A stretch of DNA of 64,000 nt from Bacteroidia bacterium (GCA_030432655.1 JAUILA010000005.1:1-64000); one strand, 5' to 3'; numbered from the stretch's first letter, positions 52,340 to 62,786 are shown. The notes: generated by a model not told the origin, from the sequence alone. A program made the numbers and translations.

Positions 52340-53257
52340 TTATTCGCCGGCCTGGTAGACTTTTGGTGTCATGCCCACTTCATTTTTAAAGGCAGTAATA
52401 AAGTGTGAGAGGTTTTCAAAGCCGCAGGAGAAACAGATCTCGGTGATGGTCATTTCAGGATATTGCAGGAGTTTCTGCGCCCTGCCAATACGTTCTTTCA
52501 TTATAAACTGGGCCGGGGTAAGGCCCATGGATTCCTTGAATTTTTTAAAGAAGCTTGAACGGCTCATACAGGCAATGTCGGCCAGGCTGTTCATGTCGAT
52601 TTTTGCTGTAATATTCTCCCGAATATGCATTACCACTTCCGTCAGCGGATGAAAGCTTGCAGATTTTGAAGATGACTGCTGCAGTACATAACGTGCCTGG
52701 GTTTGCATCAGACGCACAAGCATTTCCTGCAGGGTCAGGTCAACCATGATATCCTTTACTTTACCATTCTCACTGCGCGTGATCCGGAGAATACGATTGA
52801 TAGTCTCTGCCAGTTGTTGATTATTATTGAGGTGAAAAACGGTAGGATCAATTTCCCAGTCTCCCCATCCGTGTTCTTTAGGATGAAGCTCTTTGAGTTT
52901 GTCCAGCGTTTGCCTGATTACGTCATCAGATATGACCAGCGCCATGCACTGTGTCGGATTCCCCTGGGTGGCTTCGGGAAAATCAATCTCCATAAGCTCA
53001 CCGGGTGTCAGAATTACTGATTCTCCCGGCAGATAATCAAAAGCGGGTTTATTTGGCAGTTTCATGATCTTTTTGCCACTGATCATGCTGGTGAGAGAAA
53101 AATGATTGAAGTAAAGGTTGACCTTTTCCGCTTTCTGATGAGTTTCGAAAACACTCAGTTCGCATGAATCAAAGCAATAGGAAGTCTTATTCTCAACAAG
53201 AGTAAAAAGTGAGCGTTCCTCGCTGGCTGGAATTCTGTCTAATAAATACCTATTCAC
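52340..53257 (-). CDS. AraC-family transcription regulator
   Basis: 305 residues. The N-terminal part (about 1-180) is a ligand-binding domain with a cupin-like region (LPNKPAFDYLPGESVILTPGE), and the C-terminal 100 residues hold the two AraC helix-turn-helices: MNSLADIACMSRSSFFKKFKESMGLTPAQFIMKERIGRAQKLL and ITEICFSCGFENLSHFITAFKNEVGMTPKVY. It is divergent from the aldehyde dehydrogenase gene across a 204-bp AT-rich spacer (53258-53461), where its operator should lie, and is probably the regulator of that gene. No clear repeat or promoter could be picked out in the spacer by eye. Confidence 0.93.
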   Translation of the reverse strand: MNRYLLDRIPASEERSLFTLVENKTSYCFDSCELSVFETHQKAEKVNLYFNHFSLTSMISGKKIMKLPNKPAFDYLPGESVILTPGELMEIDFPEATQGNPTQCMALVISDDVIRQTLDKLKELHPKEHGWGDWEIDPTVFHLNNNQQLAETINRILRITRSENGKVKDIMVDLTLQEMLVRLMQTQARYVLQQSSSKSASFHPLTEVVMHIRENITAKIDMNSLADIACMSRSSFFKKFKESMGLTPAQFIMKERIGRAQKLLQYPEMTITEICFSCGFENLSHFITAFKNEVGMTPKVYQAGE

Positions 53258-53461
53258 ACGGCCGGATGATATAATGGACTATCAATATAACAAAATATGT
53301 TCTGAATTTGCTGGTAATAATTGCAGATCAGAAAAAATTTGCCTGAATAATAACGGATTTGGATTATCAGCAAACTACTTGAGACGGACAGCAAAGTATT
53401 TTAATAGAGAAATAACAAAATTCCAGAAGAGTATTTAATCCAATAACCTAAAAAACATAAT

Positions 53462-54985
53462 ATGGAAACGATGACCAAACCTCAAAAAGCGGTTGACAGG
53501 CCAAATTTCAAGCCTCAGTACGACCACTTCATTGGAGGAAAATGGGTAGCTCCCAGCAGTGGAGAATATTTTGATAATATTAGTCCGATCGACGGGAAGG
53601 CATTTACGAGAGCCGCACGGGGTAATAAGGAAGATGTAGAAAAGGCCCTGGACGCAGCCCATGAGGCATTTCCGTCATGGTCGACCACCGCAGCGGCTGA
53701 AAGAAGCCGGGTACTACTGAGGATTGCTGATATTATCGAAGAGAACCTTGAGCACCTGGCAAGAGTTGAGACAGTAGATAACGGGAAAGCACTCCGGGAG
53801 ACCAGGGCGGCTGACCTGCCTTTGTGCGTGGATCACTTCCGGTATTTTGCCGGCATAATCCGGGCCGATGAAAGTACCATTTCAGAACATGATGCAAATA
53901 CGGTAAGTATTAATCTGCAGGAACCCCTGGGAGTAGTAGGACAGATCATTCCCTGGAATTTCCCGCTGCTGATGGCCACCTGGAAAATCGCGCCGGCCCT
54001 GGCGGCAGGCTGTTGTACTGTGGTAAAGCCTGCCGAACAGACACCGACAAGTATCATGGTGCTGATGGAACTGATCCAGGAAGTTGTTCCGCCTGGTGTA
54101 ATTAATATAGTGACAGGCTATGGTCCGGAGGCAGGTAAACCACTGGCTACTTCATCCCGCGTTGCCAAAGTGGCGTTTACCGGAGAAACCACTACCGGTC
54201 GCCTGATCATGCAGTATGCGTCTGAGAACCTGATTCCGGTCACCATGGAACTGGGAGGGAAGTCACCCAATATTTTTATGCCAAGTATTGCGGATGCAGA
54301 TGATGAGTTTTTTGATAAATGTATTGAAGGAGCGGTAATGTTTGCGCTGAACCAGGGTGAGGTTTGTACCTGTCCATCGCGAATCCTTGTTCACGAATCG
54401 GTGTATGACAGATTTATGGAGCGGGTGGTAGAGCGCACCAAGGCGATAAAATTGGGTCATCCGCTGGCTGAAGATACCATGATGGGAGCCCAGGCTTCCA
54501 ATGACCAGCTGGAAAAAATTATCAGCTACCTCGATATAGGGAAGCAGGAAGGAGCTGAAGTTCTTTGTGGCGGAAAACGTGCCAGCCTTAATTCAGGCCT
54601 GGAGAATGGGTACTATGTAGAGCCTACTATCTTCAAAGGCCATAATAAAATGAGGGTATTTCAGGAGGAGATTTTCGGACCGGTCACGTCGGTAACCACC
54701 TTTAAGGATACAGAAGAAGCGATTTCAATTGCAAATGATACTCTGTACGGACTGGGCGCCGGTTTATGGACCCGTGACGCGCATGAAATATACCAGATGC
54801 CAAGGGCAATCAAAGCCGGAAGAGTTTGGGTGAATTGCTATCATGCGTATCCGGCTCATGCGCCGTTCGGCGGTTACAAAAAGTCCGGCTTTGGCAGGGA
54901 AAACCATAAGATGATGCTGAATCATTATCGTAACACAAAAAACATGCTGATCAGTTACGATAAGAAGAAGCTGGGATTCTTTTAA
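53462..54985 (+). CDS. NAD(P)-dependent aldehyde dehydrogenase
   Basis: 507 residues of the ALDH superfamily, in the AldB/ExaC group that oxidises short aliphatic aldehydes. Visible: [22 protein letters not shown] (cofactor), [15 protein letters not shown], the general base [11 protein letters not shown] (Glu) and catalytic Cys in [15 protein letters not shown]; the C-terminus holds [14 protein letters not shown]. The gene is flanked by an AraC regulator and a DUF779 gene, an arrangement found in many bacteria for aldehyde or alcohol response. A second in-frame ATG at 53471 is also possible. Confidence 0.95.
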   Translation: METMTKPQKAVDRPNFKPQYDHFIGGKWVAPSSGEYFDNISPIDGKAFTRAARGNKEDVEKALDAAHEAFPSWSTTAAAERSRVLLRIADIIEENLEHLARVETVDNGKALRETRAADLPLCVDHFRYFAGIIRADESTISEHDANTVSINLQEPLGVVGQIIPWNFPLLMATWKIAPALAAGCCTVVKPAEQTPTSIMVLMELIQEVVPPGVINIVTGYGPEAGKPLATSSRVAKVAFTGETTTGRLIMQYASENLIPVTMELGGKSPNIFMPSIADADDEFFDKCIEGAVMFALNQGEVCTCPSRILVHESVYDRFMERVVERTKAIKLGHPLAEDTMMGAQASNDQLEKIISYLDIGKQEGAEVLCGGKRASLNSGLENGYYVEPTIFKGHNKMRVFQEEIFGPVTSVTTFKDTEEAISIANDTLYGLGAGLWTRDAHEIYQMPRAIKAGRVWVNCYHAYPAHAPFGGYKKSGFGRENHKMMLNHYRNTKNMLISYDKKKLGFF

Positions 54986-55042
54986 GATAATAGTGTTGGA
55001 TGATGAATGGGAGGGGGTAATTCCTCCTCTCGTTCTTTTCTT

Positions 55043-55414
55043 ATGACAAAAGTTAAACGAATTGATGCAACGGACAAGGCACTGGAAGTAATTGATCAGC
55101 TCCGGAATCGCTACGGTCCGCTTATGTTTCATCAGAGCGGGGGTTGCTGTGACGGATCGCAGCCAATGTGCTTTGAAGATGGTGAATTTAAAACCGGGGA
55201 AAGTGACGTACTCCTCGGAAGAATTGACGGGTGCCCTTTTTATATGTCAAGGGATCAGTTTGAATATTGGAAGCATACACATCTCACCCTGGACGTGACA
55301 CCGGGGAGAGGCTCCAGTTTTTCCCTGGAAATACCCTTAGGCATTCGGTTTATTATCCGATCCCGCTTGTTTACCGAAGAAGAGCTTGATCACCTTAACC
55401 AGGAGGTTGTTTAA
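55043..55414 (+). CDS. DUF779 protein
   Basis: 123 residues from ATG 55043 (the frame is open from 55007, but the extra residues are unlike the family). DUF779 signature: LMFHQSGGCCDGSQPMC, CPFYMSRDQFEYWKHTHLTLDV and FSLEIPLGIRFIIRSRLF. The double Cys and following Cys may bind metal. DUF779 genes are commonly next to an aldehyde dehydrogenase; the function is unknown. It sits 57 bp after the dehydrogenase gene and is followed by a strong terminator. Confidence 0.93.
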   Translation: MTKVKRIDATDKALEVIDQLRNRYGPLMFHQSGGCCDGSQPMCFEDGEFKTGESDVLLGRIDGCPFYMSRDQFEYWKHTHLTLDVTPGRGSSFSLEIPLGIRFIIRSRLFTEEELDHLNQEVV

Positions 55415-55450
55415 TATCCCGGGAAACGTAACTCATGCAGCGTTTCCATT

Positions 55451-55480
55451 GAAAACCAGGTTTGACCTGGTTTTCTTTTT
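55451..55480 (+). terminator. Rho-independent terminator of the aldehyde dehydrogenase-DUF779 operon
   Basis: A perfect 10-bp stem (GAAAACCAGG 55451-55460; CCTGGTTTTC 55466-55475), 5-nt loop TTTGA, then TTTTT (55476-55480). Confidence 0.93.
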
Positions 55481-55539
55481 AATTACCGCTTATGGATTAC
55501 GGAATGCTTACTGGTTATTTTTTGTTAAATTTATAGGAA

Positions 55540-55926
55540 ATGAAAAGTATTGCCGCCATACTGCTGGCTGTATTGTTCCTTAGCCAGACATTTTCAATAG
55601 CGTTTACCGAGCTGTCGAAACTGGATGATCTTATTGAGCATGCCCGGCTCCATTCAGAAAAATATGGTGATTCTTTCATTACTTTTCTATCCAAACACTA
55701 CGGGAATCAGGAAAAAGAACACGCAGGTGAACATGAGGAGCATGACCAATTGCCTTTCCAGCATTGTCATTCTGTTCATTTAATGATGGTTTTTATAGGT
55801 TCATCAACCCAGACCATTACATCCGCTGGTATTTCTAACCCGGAGCTCACCAAAAACGGGGTATACAGGGAGTCTATTCCCAAATCGATCGTTGAAGAGA
55901 TTTTTCAGCCACCCATGTACGGCTGA
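55540..55926 (+). CDS. His-rich exported protein of the metal-efflux operon
   Basis: 128 residues with a signal peptide (MKSIAAILLAVLFLSQTFSIAF). The middle carries a dense His/Glu stretch, KEHAGEHEEHDQLPFQHCHSVH, likely to bind divalent metal. Small proteins of this type are seen immediately upstream of CzcA/CusA-type pumps in Bacteroidota. It precedes the pump gene by 59 bp and probably buffers or delivers metal to it. No known fold is recognised. Confidence 0.75.
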   Translation: MKSIAAILLAVLFLSQTFSIAFTELSKLDDLIEHARLHSEKYGDSFITFLSKHYGNQEKEHAGEHEEHDQLPFQHCHSVHLMMVFIGSSTQTITSAGISNPELTKNGVYRESIPKSIVEEIFQPPMYG

Positions 55927-55985
55927 AAAGCATTTCCTATTTCTCTTTAATTAACATATTTATTTACCCTGTTATTCAATAAGTT

Positions 55986-58900
55986 ATGATTAACAGAATC
56001 ATTGCATTCAGCATACACAACAAGCTGATCATTATTCTTTTCACCATTGCGATAGTAGCATTTGGTATTTATTCCTTATCAAGGATATCCATCGGGGCGG
56101 TTCCGGATATTACGAACAACCAGGTTCAGGTAATTACCACCTCAAGAAGCCTTTCCACCCAGGATATGGAGCAGTTTATCACCTATCCAATCGAATTGGA
56201 GATGGCCAATTTACCGGGTGTACAGGAAATACGTTCCGTCACCAAATTTGGTTTATCCGTTGTAACAATTGTTTTTGATGACGACCTGGGCACGTATTTA
56301 CCCCGCCAACTCATCGCGGAAAAAATTGATGCAGCCAGTAACAAAATACCTGAAGGATTCGGTAAGCCGGAAATGGGACCGATTACCACAGGGCTGGGTG
56401 AGATTTATCAGTATATCCTGGATACAAAACCCGGGTATGAGGATGCTTATACATCTCAGGAACTTCGGACCATACAGGACTGGGTCGTTCGGCGGCAATT
56501 ATCAGGGATTCCGGGTGTGGTTGAGATCAATACCTGGGGTGGGCACCTTAAGCAGTATGAGGTAGCCATCCGGACGGATAAACTGAAGGCCATGAATATA
56601 ACTGCTGCCGATGTCATGACAGCGCTGGAGAAAAACAACAGCGTTACCGGCGGTGGATATATTGAACGTTCAGGACAGGCCTATTTTATTCGTGGGGAAG
56701 GGTTGGTAGACAACCTGGATGATATCCGGAATATTGTGATTACCAACCGGAACGGTATCCCCGTGTATGTAAAGGATATGGCGACCGTAGGCTTTGGAAG
56801 TGCGGTACGTTTCGGAGCCATCACAGGCAACGGTGAAGGGGAGAAAGTATTGGGTCAGGTTATGATGCTTAAAAACGCCAACTCTAAGCAGGTTATTGAT
56901 GCTGTCAAGGAACGGGTGGATGAAATCCAGGGAAGTCTTCCGGAAGGGGTATTTATAAATGCCTTTCTTGACCGAAGTGATCTGATCGAAAAAACAACCG
57001 GAACAATTACTGAGAACCTGGTGCTTGGATGTCTGATAGTCATTTTTGTGGTTGTGCTTCTGCTTGGAAATCTCAGGTCAGGTCTGGTGGTGGCTTCTGT
57101 CATTCCCTTATCGCTGCTGTTCGCCCTGTCCCTGATGTATATATTTGATGTAGATGCCAACCTGATGAGCCTGGGGGCGATAGATTTCGGGATAATCATT
57201 GACGGAGCGGTGATAATTGTTGAATACATTGCTTTCAAAATGAGCCGGAATCAGGCCGCATTTGAAAACCTCGGTCGATCAGAGTACATCAGGATGAAGG
57301 ATCAGATTTCATTAAAAGGCGCGGGGCATATGATGAACAGCGCCATTTTTGGTCAGCTGATAATCCTTATCGTATTTATTCCAATACTTTCCCTTAGCGG
57401 GGTGGAAGGTAAAATGTTCCGCCCTATGGCCATGACTTTCAGTTTTGCGCTGATTGGTGCTATGATTCTCTGTTTTACGTACGTACCGGTAGCGTCATCA
57501 CTTTTTATAAAGCCTGAAAAGCCGGGAAAGAACAATATCTCAAAACGCCTGATGAATTTTTTATTCAGGCTTTACAATCCTTTGATCCATGCCGCAATGA
57601 AATACAAAAATACGGTGCTGGTTATAGCATCGGTGCTGCTGATCGGAGCGGTGGTTCTTTTTAGCAGGCTCGGAGGTGAATTTATTCCAACGCTTGACGA
57701 AGGTGATTTTGTAATCCAGCCGGTATTGAAGACGGGTACGTCGCTGAGTACTACTATCGGTACTACAACCAAGATAGAACAGATATTGCTGGATAATTTC
57801 CCGGAAGTGGACCAGGTGGTGACCCGAATCGGGGCGGCTGAGGTACCTACAGATCCTATGTCCATGGAAGACAGTGATGTGATAATCATCCTTAAGCCAA
57901 AATCCGAATGGGTTTCGGCGGACAGTAAGGATGAGCTGGCTGATAAATTCAAAGAGGCATTATCAGTGATACCAGGGATGGAGGTTGAATTCACGCAGCC
58001 AATAGAAATGCGTTTCAACGAACTGATCACCGGGGTCAGGGCGGATATTGCGATAAAAATATTTGGTGAAGACCTGGATATTCTTACCCGTAAGGCCAAT
58101 GAAATCCGCGACCTGATCCAGGATGTGCCGGGTGCGGCGGATATTACCGTTGAGAAAATTGCCGGTCTACCACAAATGCGGGTACAGTATGACAGGACGA
58201 AAATTGCGCGATACGGACTGAATATTGAAGACCTCAACAACATGATTGCCATGGGATTTGCCGGTCAAACGGTTGGAAGTGTTTTTGAAGGAGAACGTAA
58301 ATTTGACCTCGTTCTACGCCTGGATGCCTCCCGCAGGCAAAATATTGAAGATCTGCGAAATCTGTATGTTGATACACCCACAGGAATCAAAGTGCCACTT
58401 AATGAACTTGCTGATATTGAATACCAGAAAGGGGCCGCCAAAATATCCCGGGACAATACGCGCAGACGAACGGTAGTTGGAATCAATGTACGTGACCGTG
58501 ATCTGGAGTCGGTGGTGGAAGATGTACAAAGATTGATCGAGTCCGAAATAACCTTACCGACCGGTTATAATATTACCTATGGCGGACAGTTCGAAAATCT
58601 TCAAAGCGCCCGGAACCGTCTGAAAATTGCCGTTCCCATAGCATTGGCCATGATATTTATTATGCTGTTTTTTGCTTTTGGTTCTGTTCGCGAGGCGATC
58701 CTGATATTTACTGCTATTCCTCTTTCCGCGGTTGGCGGTGTTATATTTCTCTGGCTGAGGGATATGCCATTCAGTATTTCGGCCGGGGTAGGGTTTATTG
58801 CACTTTTCGGGATTGCTGTACTGAATGGTATTGTCCTCATTGAACATTTCAAGGAGCTTAAAAAAGGGGAGGAAGGTGCTACGGACGAATTGATTATAGC

Positions 58901-60302
58901 CGCTACAAGGGACCGGATGCGACCCGTGCTGCTAACTGCTTCTGCAGCCGCCCTTGGATTTTTACCTATGGCAGTGTCTGTCAGCGCAGGCGCTGAAGTT
59001 CAGCGCCCCCTGGCCACCGTGGTGATCGGCGGACTTATCACCGCGACATTGCTAACTTTAATGGTACTTCCGGTACTGTATTCCAAATTTCACAAAAAAC
59101 CCATCAAATCAGGAAAGCTTCCGAAGACATTGATTTTGTTACCACTGCTTCTTTTCACCGTGGCAGATTCAATAGGACAGGATAAAAAGACGCTGTCTCA
59201 ACTGCAGGAGATGGCACTTGAAAACAACCGGGAAATCCAGGCCGGTCAATTACGGTTGGAAGAGGCCGAGGCACTTATAGGAAGTGCGTGGCAGTTTGAT
59301 AAAACAGAAGTATATTATCATTTTGACGAGGCCAACCTGGCCTATAATAATGAGCCATTAAAGGTTTTCGGAGTTACTCAGTCACTTCAGTTTCCCACTG
59401 TCTACTTTGACCGTAAACGGGTGAATGAAGCCTTCTACAGCATGGAGGCCAGTTCCTACGCCATTCAGCAACGACAGCTGATGATGATGGTTTCCTCAGC
59501 ATACAATCAGCTGATATTTGAAACACAGAAAGCGCGGGTGTATGAATATCTGGATTCGCTGTATCAGGCATTTGAACTGGCAGCAACAAGACGGTTTGAG
59601 CTGGGAGAATCAAACTACCTTGAGAAAATCACTGCTCAGGCCAAACAACGCGAACTTGAAACGAAATTCAGGCAAGCGGTTGTTGATATCAGCCAGGCGC
59701 GCCTGGAGCTTGGCCGGGTAATTCAAAGTGAGGATACATTCTCCGTTGAAATAATTCCTCTGGAAAAACTAACACTGGTTCCGGTGGATCTGGCGGCCAA
59801 TCCCGGAATGGCTTATTATAACCATCAGACTGATTATTACAGCGAGCAGGGAAGATTGCAAAAGTCTCTGTTGTGGCCGGATTTTAACTTCACCTATTTC
59901 AGCGGGTCCAATTCAGAGCTTGATGAACGGCTTTATGGGTATCAGCTGGGCCTGAGAATCCCTTTACTGTTTAACGGGGCGAAAGTAAGGGCTTCTAAAA
60001 TAGCTGCGGAAGCTGCAAGCAAACGTTACGAAAATTACCGGGTTCAGCTGCAAACCAGGTACAACCAGTTGCTTTCTGAGCTGGCAAAGTATAATGAAGG
60101 CCTGATCTATTTTGAGGAAGAGGGAAGAGCTCTCTCTGAAGAAATACTGAAGATGGCCAACATGAGCTATCAAAACGGAGAAATTGACTTTTTCCAGTAT
60201 ATCCAGAGTGTGGAAAACGCCTCAGTAATACACTTATCCTATTTACAGAATCTGAATGACTATAATCAGGTAGTCATCTCAATTAATTATTTGACACGAT
60301 GA
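55986..60302 (+). CDS. czcA: CzcA-type heavy-metal RND efflux pump fused to a TolC-like outer-membrane domain
   Basis: 1438 residues in two parts. Residues 1-1035 are an HME-RND pump with 12 membrane spans: INRIIAFSIHNKLIIILF start, and the proton-relay motif IDFGIIIDGAVIIVEY with D400 in the DFGX3DGA pattern of divalent-metal (Co/Zn/Cd) pumps rather than the copper-type CusA motif. Residues about 1041-1065 are hydrophobic (LPKTLILLPLLLFTVADSIGQ), like an embedded signal peptide, and 1066-1438 are a TolC-like domain. The fusion is known in Bacteroidota. If translated as written, the C-terminal part crosses the membrane and may be cleaved. It overlaps the adaptor gene by 4 bp. Confidence 0.92.
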   Translation: MINRIIAFSIHNKLIIILFTIAIVAFGIYSLSRISIGAVPDITNNQVQVITTSRSLSTQDMEQFITYPIELEMANLPGVQEIRSVTKFGLSVVTIVFDDDLGTYLPRQLIAEKIDAASNKIPEGFGKPEMGPITTGLGEIYQYILDTKPGYEDAYTSQELRTIQDWVVRRQLSGIPGVVEINTWGGHLKQYEVAIRTDKLKAMNITAADVMTALEKNNSVTGGGYIERSGQAYFIRGEGLVDNLDDIRNIVITNRNGIPVYVKDMATVGFGSAVRFGAITGNGEGEKVLGQVMMLKNANSKQVIDAVKERVDEIQGSLPEGVFINAFLDRSDLIEKTTGTITENLVLGCLIVIFVVVLLLGNLRSGLVVASVIPLSLLFALSLMYIFDVDANLMSLGAIDFGIIIDGAVIIVEYIAFKMSRNQAAFENLGRSEYIRMKDQISLKGAGHMMNSAIFGQLIILIVFIPILSLSGVEGKMFRPMAMTFSFALIGAMILCFTYVPVASSLFIKPEKPGKNNISKRLMNFLFRLYNPLIHAAMKYKNTVLVIASVLLIGAVVLFSRLGGEFIPTLDEGDFVIQPVLKTGTSLSTTIGTTTKIEQILLDNFPEVDQVVTRIGAAEVPTDPMSMEDSDVIIILKPKSEWVSADSKDELADKFKEALSVIPGMEVEFTQPIEMRFNELITGVRADIAIKIFGEDLDILTRKANEIRDLIQDVPGAADITVEKIAGLPQMRVQYDRTKIARYGLNIEDLNNMIAMGFAGQTVGSVFEGERKFDLVLRLDASRRQNIEDLRNLYVDTPTGIKVPLNELADIEYQKGAAKISRDNTRRRTVVGINVRDRDLESVVEDVQRLIESEITLPTGYNITYGGQFENLQSARNRLKIAVPIALAMIFIMLFFAFGSVREAILIFTAIPLSAVGGVIFLWLRDMPFSISAGVGFIALFGIAVLNGIVLIEHFKELKKGEEGATDELIIAATRDRMRPVLLTASAAALGFLPMAVSVSAGAEVQRPLATVVIGGLITATLLTLMVLPVLYSKFHKKPIKSGKLPKTLILLPLLLFTVADSIGQDKKTLSQLQEMALENNREIQAGQLRLEEAEALIGSAWQFDKTEVYYHFDEANLAYNNEPLKVFGVTQSLQFPTVYFDRKRVNEAFYSMEASSYAIQQRQLMMMVSSAYNQLIFETQKARVYEYLDSLYQAFELAATRRFELGESNYLEKITAQAKQRELETKFRQAVVDISQARLELGRVIQSEDTFSVEIIPLEKLTLVPVDLAANPGMAYYNHQTDYYSEQGRLQKSLLWPDFNFTYFSGSNSELDERLYGYQLGLRIPLLFNGAKVRASKIAAEAASKRYENYRVQLQTRYNQLLSELAKYNEGLIYFEEEGRALSEEILKMANMSYQNGEIDFFQYIQSVENASVIHLSYLQNLNDYNQVVISINYLTR

Positions 60303-61447
60303 AAAGCAATGAATTGAAATATATAATCTTCCTGGTGTTCGTTCTCCTCTCCGGTGCTTCATGTTCAGAACGTGATGCAGAGGAAAGCGAACCGGAAACC
60401 AGGCTGGAAGCAAATGAGATCATGGTTACCCGAGACCAGTTTGAATCATCCGGTATGGAAACCGGAAAGATTGAATCAAGATCATTCTCCAGGAGAATCA
60501 GGGCAACCGGAACCATTGACGTTCCACCGCAAAACCGGGCAATCATAACAGCTATAATGGGTGGATTTGTTAAGAAAGTGCCATTGCTGATCGGAAATGA
60601 AGTCAAAAAAGGAGAATTACTTGTCACCCTGGAAAATCCGGATTTCATTGAATTGCAGCAACAATACCTGGAAGTAGGGGAGCAGCTGACATACCTGGAG
60701 GCAGATTTCAACCGGCAGGATAAACTGTTTAAAGAAAATATTACTTCCGAAAAAAATTACCTGAAGGCAGAGAGTGAATATAAGCGCGCCCGGGCACAGT
60801 ATTCCGGACTGGAGTCCAAACTGGTAATGATCGGTATTTCCCCGCAGGCTGTTCGTTCGGGAAACCTTTCTTCCGAGGTAATTATCCGTTCGCCCGTTAA
60901 TGGCACCGTGACAAAATTAAATGTAAGTCTCGGCAGTTATGTTAACCCTTCGGACATAATAATGGAAGTGGTGGACCCTGCTCACAAGCATCTTGAACTA
61001 CAGGTTTATGAGAAGGATATCCTTCAACTTGAACCGGAACAAGTCATCCGCTTTAGCGTTCCTGAAGCTTCAGGAGAAGTATTTGAAGCCAATGTGGCGC
61101 TCATCGGACAGGCGGTGGATATGCAGACACGAACCGTAAATGTTCATGGACACCTGAAGGACGAAGATGAAAAGAAATTTACAGTTGGGATGTTTGTTGA
61201 AGCGGAAATTGTAACAGATATGGAGCAAATGACCGCCGTGCCTGAAAATGCTGTTCTGGGAACCGCAGGTAATCAGTTCATCCTGATAGTTACCAGTGAA
61301 GATAATAATCAGATCATACTAAGACGAACCAAAGTGGTAGCCATGGAGGCACAGAATGGGTTTGCCGGGCTGCCGGAGTTCAAGGACAGCACGGCAACTA
61401 TTCTGACGCGGGGCGGATTCAGTATCGCGGATCAAAGTGAGAATTAG
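60299..61447 (+). CDS. Periplasmic adaptor of the metal RND pump (CusB/CzcB-like)
   Basis: 382 residues. The lipobox-like end GASC (about residue 21) suggests a lipoprotein. Domains: RIRATGTIDVPPQNRAIITAIMGGFVKKVPLLIGNEVKKGE (first lipoyl half and barrel), coiled-coil region with EVGEQLTYLEADFNRQDKLFKENITSEKNYLKAESEYKRA, second lipoyl half SPVNGTVTKLNVSLGSYV, then a membrane-proximal domain. It connects the pump with the outer-membrane domain. It starts on the pump's stop codon (ATGA, 60299), so the two are coupled. The metal-binding Met of CusB cannot be confirmed. Confidence 0.9.
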   Translation: MKSNELKYIIFLVFVLLSGASCSERDAEESEPETRLEANEIMVTRDQFESSGMETGKIESRSFSRRIRATGTIDVPPQNRAIITAIMGGFVKKVPLLIGNEVKKGELLVTLENPDFIELQQQYLEVGEQLTYLEADFNRQDKLFKENITSEKNYLKAESEYKRARAQYSGLESKLVMIGISPQAVRSGNLSSEVIIRSPVNGTVTKLNVSLGSYVNPSDIIMEVVDPAHKHLELQVYEKDILQLEPEQVIRFSVPEASGEVFEANVALIGQAVDMQTRTVNVHGHLKDEDEKKFTVGMFVEAEIVTDMEQMTAVPENAVLGTAGNQFILIVTSEDNNQIILRRTKVVAMEAQNGFAGLPEFKDSTATILTRGGFSIADQSEN

Positions 61448-61518
61448 TCTGAATATTAAAGTCATTGCTGGAAATAGACTGATCTTACTTGTATATTATC
61501 GGATATATTCGAAAACAC

Positions 61519-62550
61519 ATGGATCCGATTCTGAAACAAGTAAAGAGACTGACTCAGCTTATCTACACGCTGATGCTTGTTCTTATATTTTTTTCGGGGC
61601 TGATATATTATTTTACCTATTACCCGCCTGCTTTTCAGCCGGAACAAGAGCAGACGACCGCTGTCTGGCTTCCGGCTTCGCTGTCGGATATCCCAGCTAA
61701 CGAGCAGGGAAAGCTGATCCGGGAAGGATATGAGCTTATCCTGAATACTTCCCGGCACATTGGTCCGCTGGCTGAAAATGCAACCAGAAGGCTGGCTGGA
61801 AATAACCTTAGCTGTGGAAATTGTCACCTGGATGCCGGCAGAAAGATCGGGTCAGGATCATTTATTGGAGTCGCCAATCGTTTTCCTCAATTCCGGGGAA
61901 GAGAAAATAAACAGGGCACCCTTGAGGAACGCATTAATGGATGCATGGAACGAAGTATGAATGGCCATGTGCTGGAGGAAGACAGCCGCGAAATGAAGGC
62001 AATGATTGCTTATATGGAATGGCTGAGCAAAGATGTTCCGGATGAAATTCAGACATTGTACAAAGGATACAAACCTGTACGCCTGCCGGAAGTCAAAGCT
62101 GACACGAGCATGGGACGACAATTATATGAAGCCAAATGCATGGTGTGCCACGGTAATGACGGCAGGGGCCAGCGCATTGCCGGAGAGGTGTTTACAGGGT
62201 ATGTGTACCCTCCGCTCGGCGGAGAAGATACATTTAATGACGGTGCCGGAATGAACCGGGTGATAACGGCTGCTGAATTCATTAAATCAAATATGCCATA
62301 TGGAGCCACCTACGATGCACCCCAGGTAACGGACGAAGAAGCCTATCACATTGCGGCATACATTAATACATTTTCAAGGCCCTCCAAATCTGATAAAGAC
62401 AAGGATTTTCCTGACAGGACATTAAAACCAGTTTCCACCCCTTATGGTCCGTGGGCGGATGACTTCACCCCGGAGCAGCATAAATTCGGACCCTTTCAAC
62501 CTATTATGGAATACTATCAGCGGGAATACGATTTGACTAAATCCAAATAA
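61519..62550 (+). CDS. Membrane-anchored dihaem cytochrome c, TsdA-like
   Basis: 343 residues from ATG 61519 with one N-terminal span (about 13-34). Haem 1 binds at CGNCH (99-103) and haem 2 at CMVCH (207-211), with M259 a likely distal ligand. After the first haem come GVANRFPQF and EERINGCMERSMNG; the Cys in this segment (C142) corresponds to the Cys that ligates the active-site haem in thiosulfate dehydrogenase TsdA, so the enzyme may interconvert thiosulfate and tetrathionate. The gene is 71 bp after the adaptor gene. The alternative is a SoxA-like or general electron-transfer cytochrome. Confidence 0.83.
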   Translation: MDPILKQVKRLTQLIYTLMLVLIFFSGLIYYFTYYPPAFQPEQEQTTAVWLPASLSDIPANEQGKLIREGYELILNTSRHIGPLAENATRRLAGNNLSCGNCHLDAGRKIGSGSFIGVANRFPQFRGRENKQGTLEERINGCMERSMNGHVLEEDSREMKAMIAYMEWLSKDVPDEIQTLYKGYKPVRLPEVKADTSMGRQLYEAKCMVCHGNDGRGQRIAGEVFTGYVYPPLGGEDTFNDGAGMNRVITAAEFIKSNMPYGATYDAPQVTDEEAYHIAAYINTFSRPSKSDKDKDFPDRTLKPVSTPYGPWADDFTPEQHKFGPFQPIMEYYQREYDLTKSK

Positions 62551-62786
62551 AAATAGACAGCCTTCGGAAATTTTTGTAACTTATTCAAATTGAAGGGTTT
62601 ATTCAAAACGTTACGTGGCTCTTCTTATTAAGTGCTTCCGGTTGAATATTCGCCTGTTGAAAGCCATCCTTAAGGACTCATTCCGTCTGCCGGTTAAATC
62701 CGGAAACCATTAATTATTATCAATCCAACACTTACCTGAACATCCGACGGATGCGATGGACTTAACCACTCTATATCCAACACGAC

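Noticed and set aside
57572-58252. 226-codon minus-strand open frame
   Set aside because: Antisense to the conserved porter domain of the RND pump; Ser/Ile-rich low-complexity translation, no start context and no family.
62551-62786. 236-bp gap considered as a possible RNA gene or riboswitch
   Set aside because: No tRNA-like cloverleaf, no strong stem plus T run and no recognisable aptamer core could be found by eye; it probably holds a promoter and leader.
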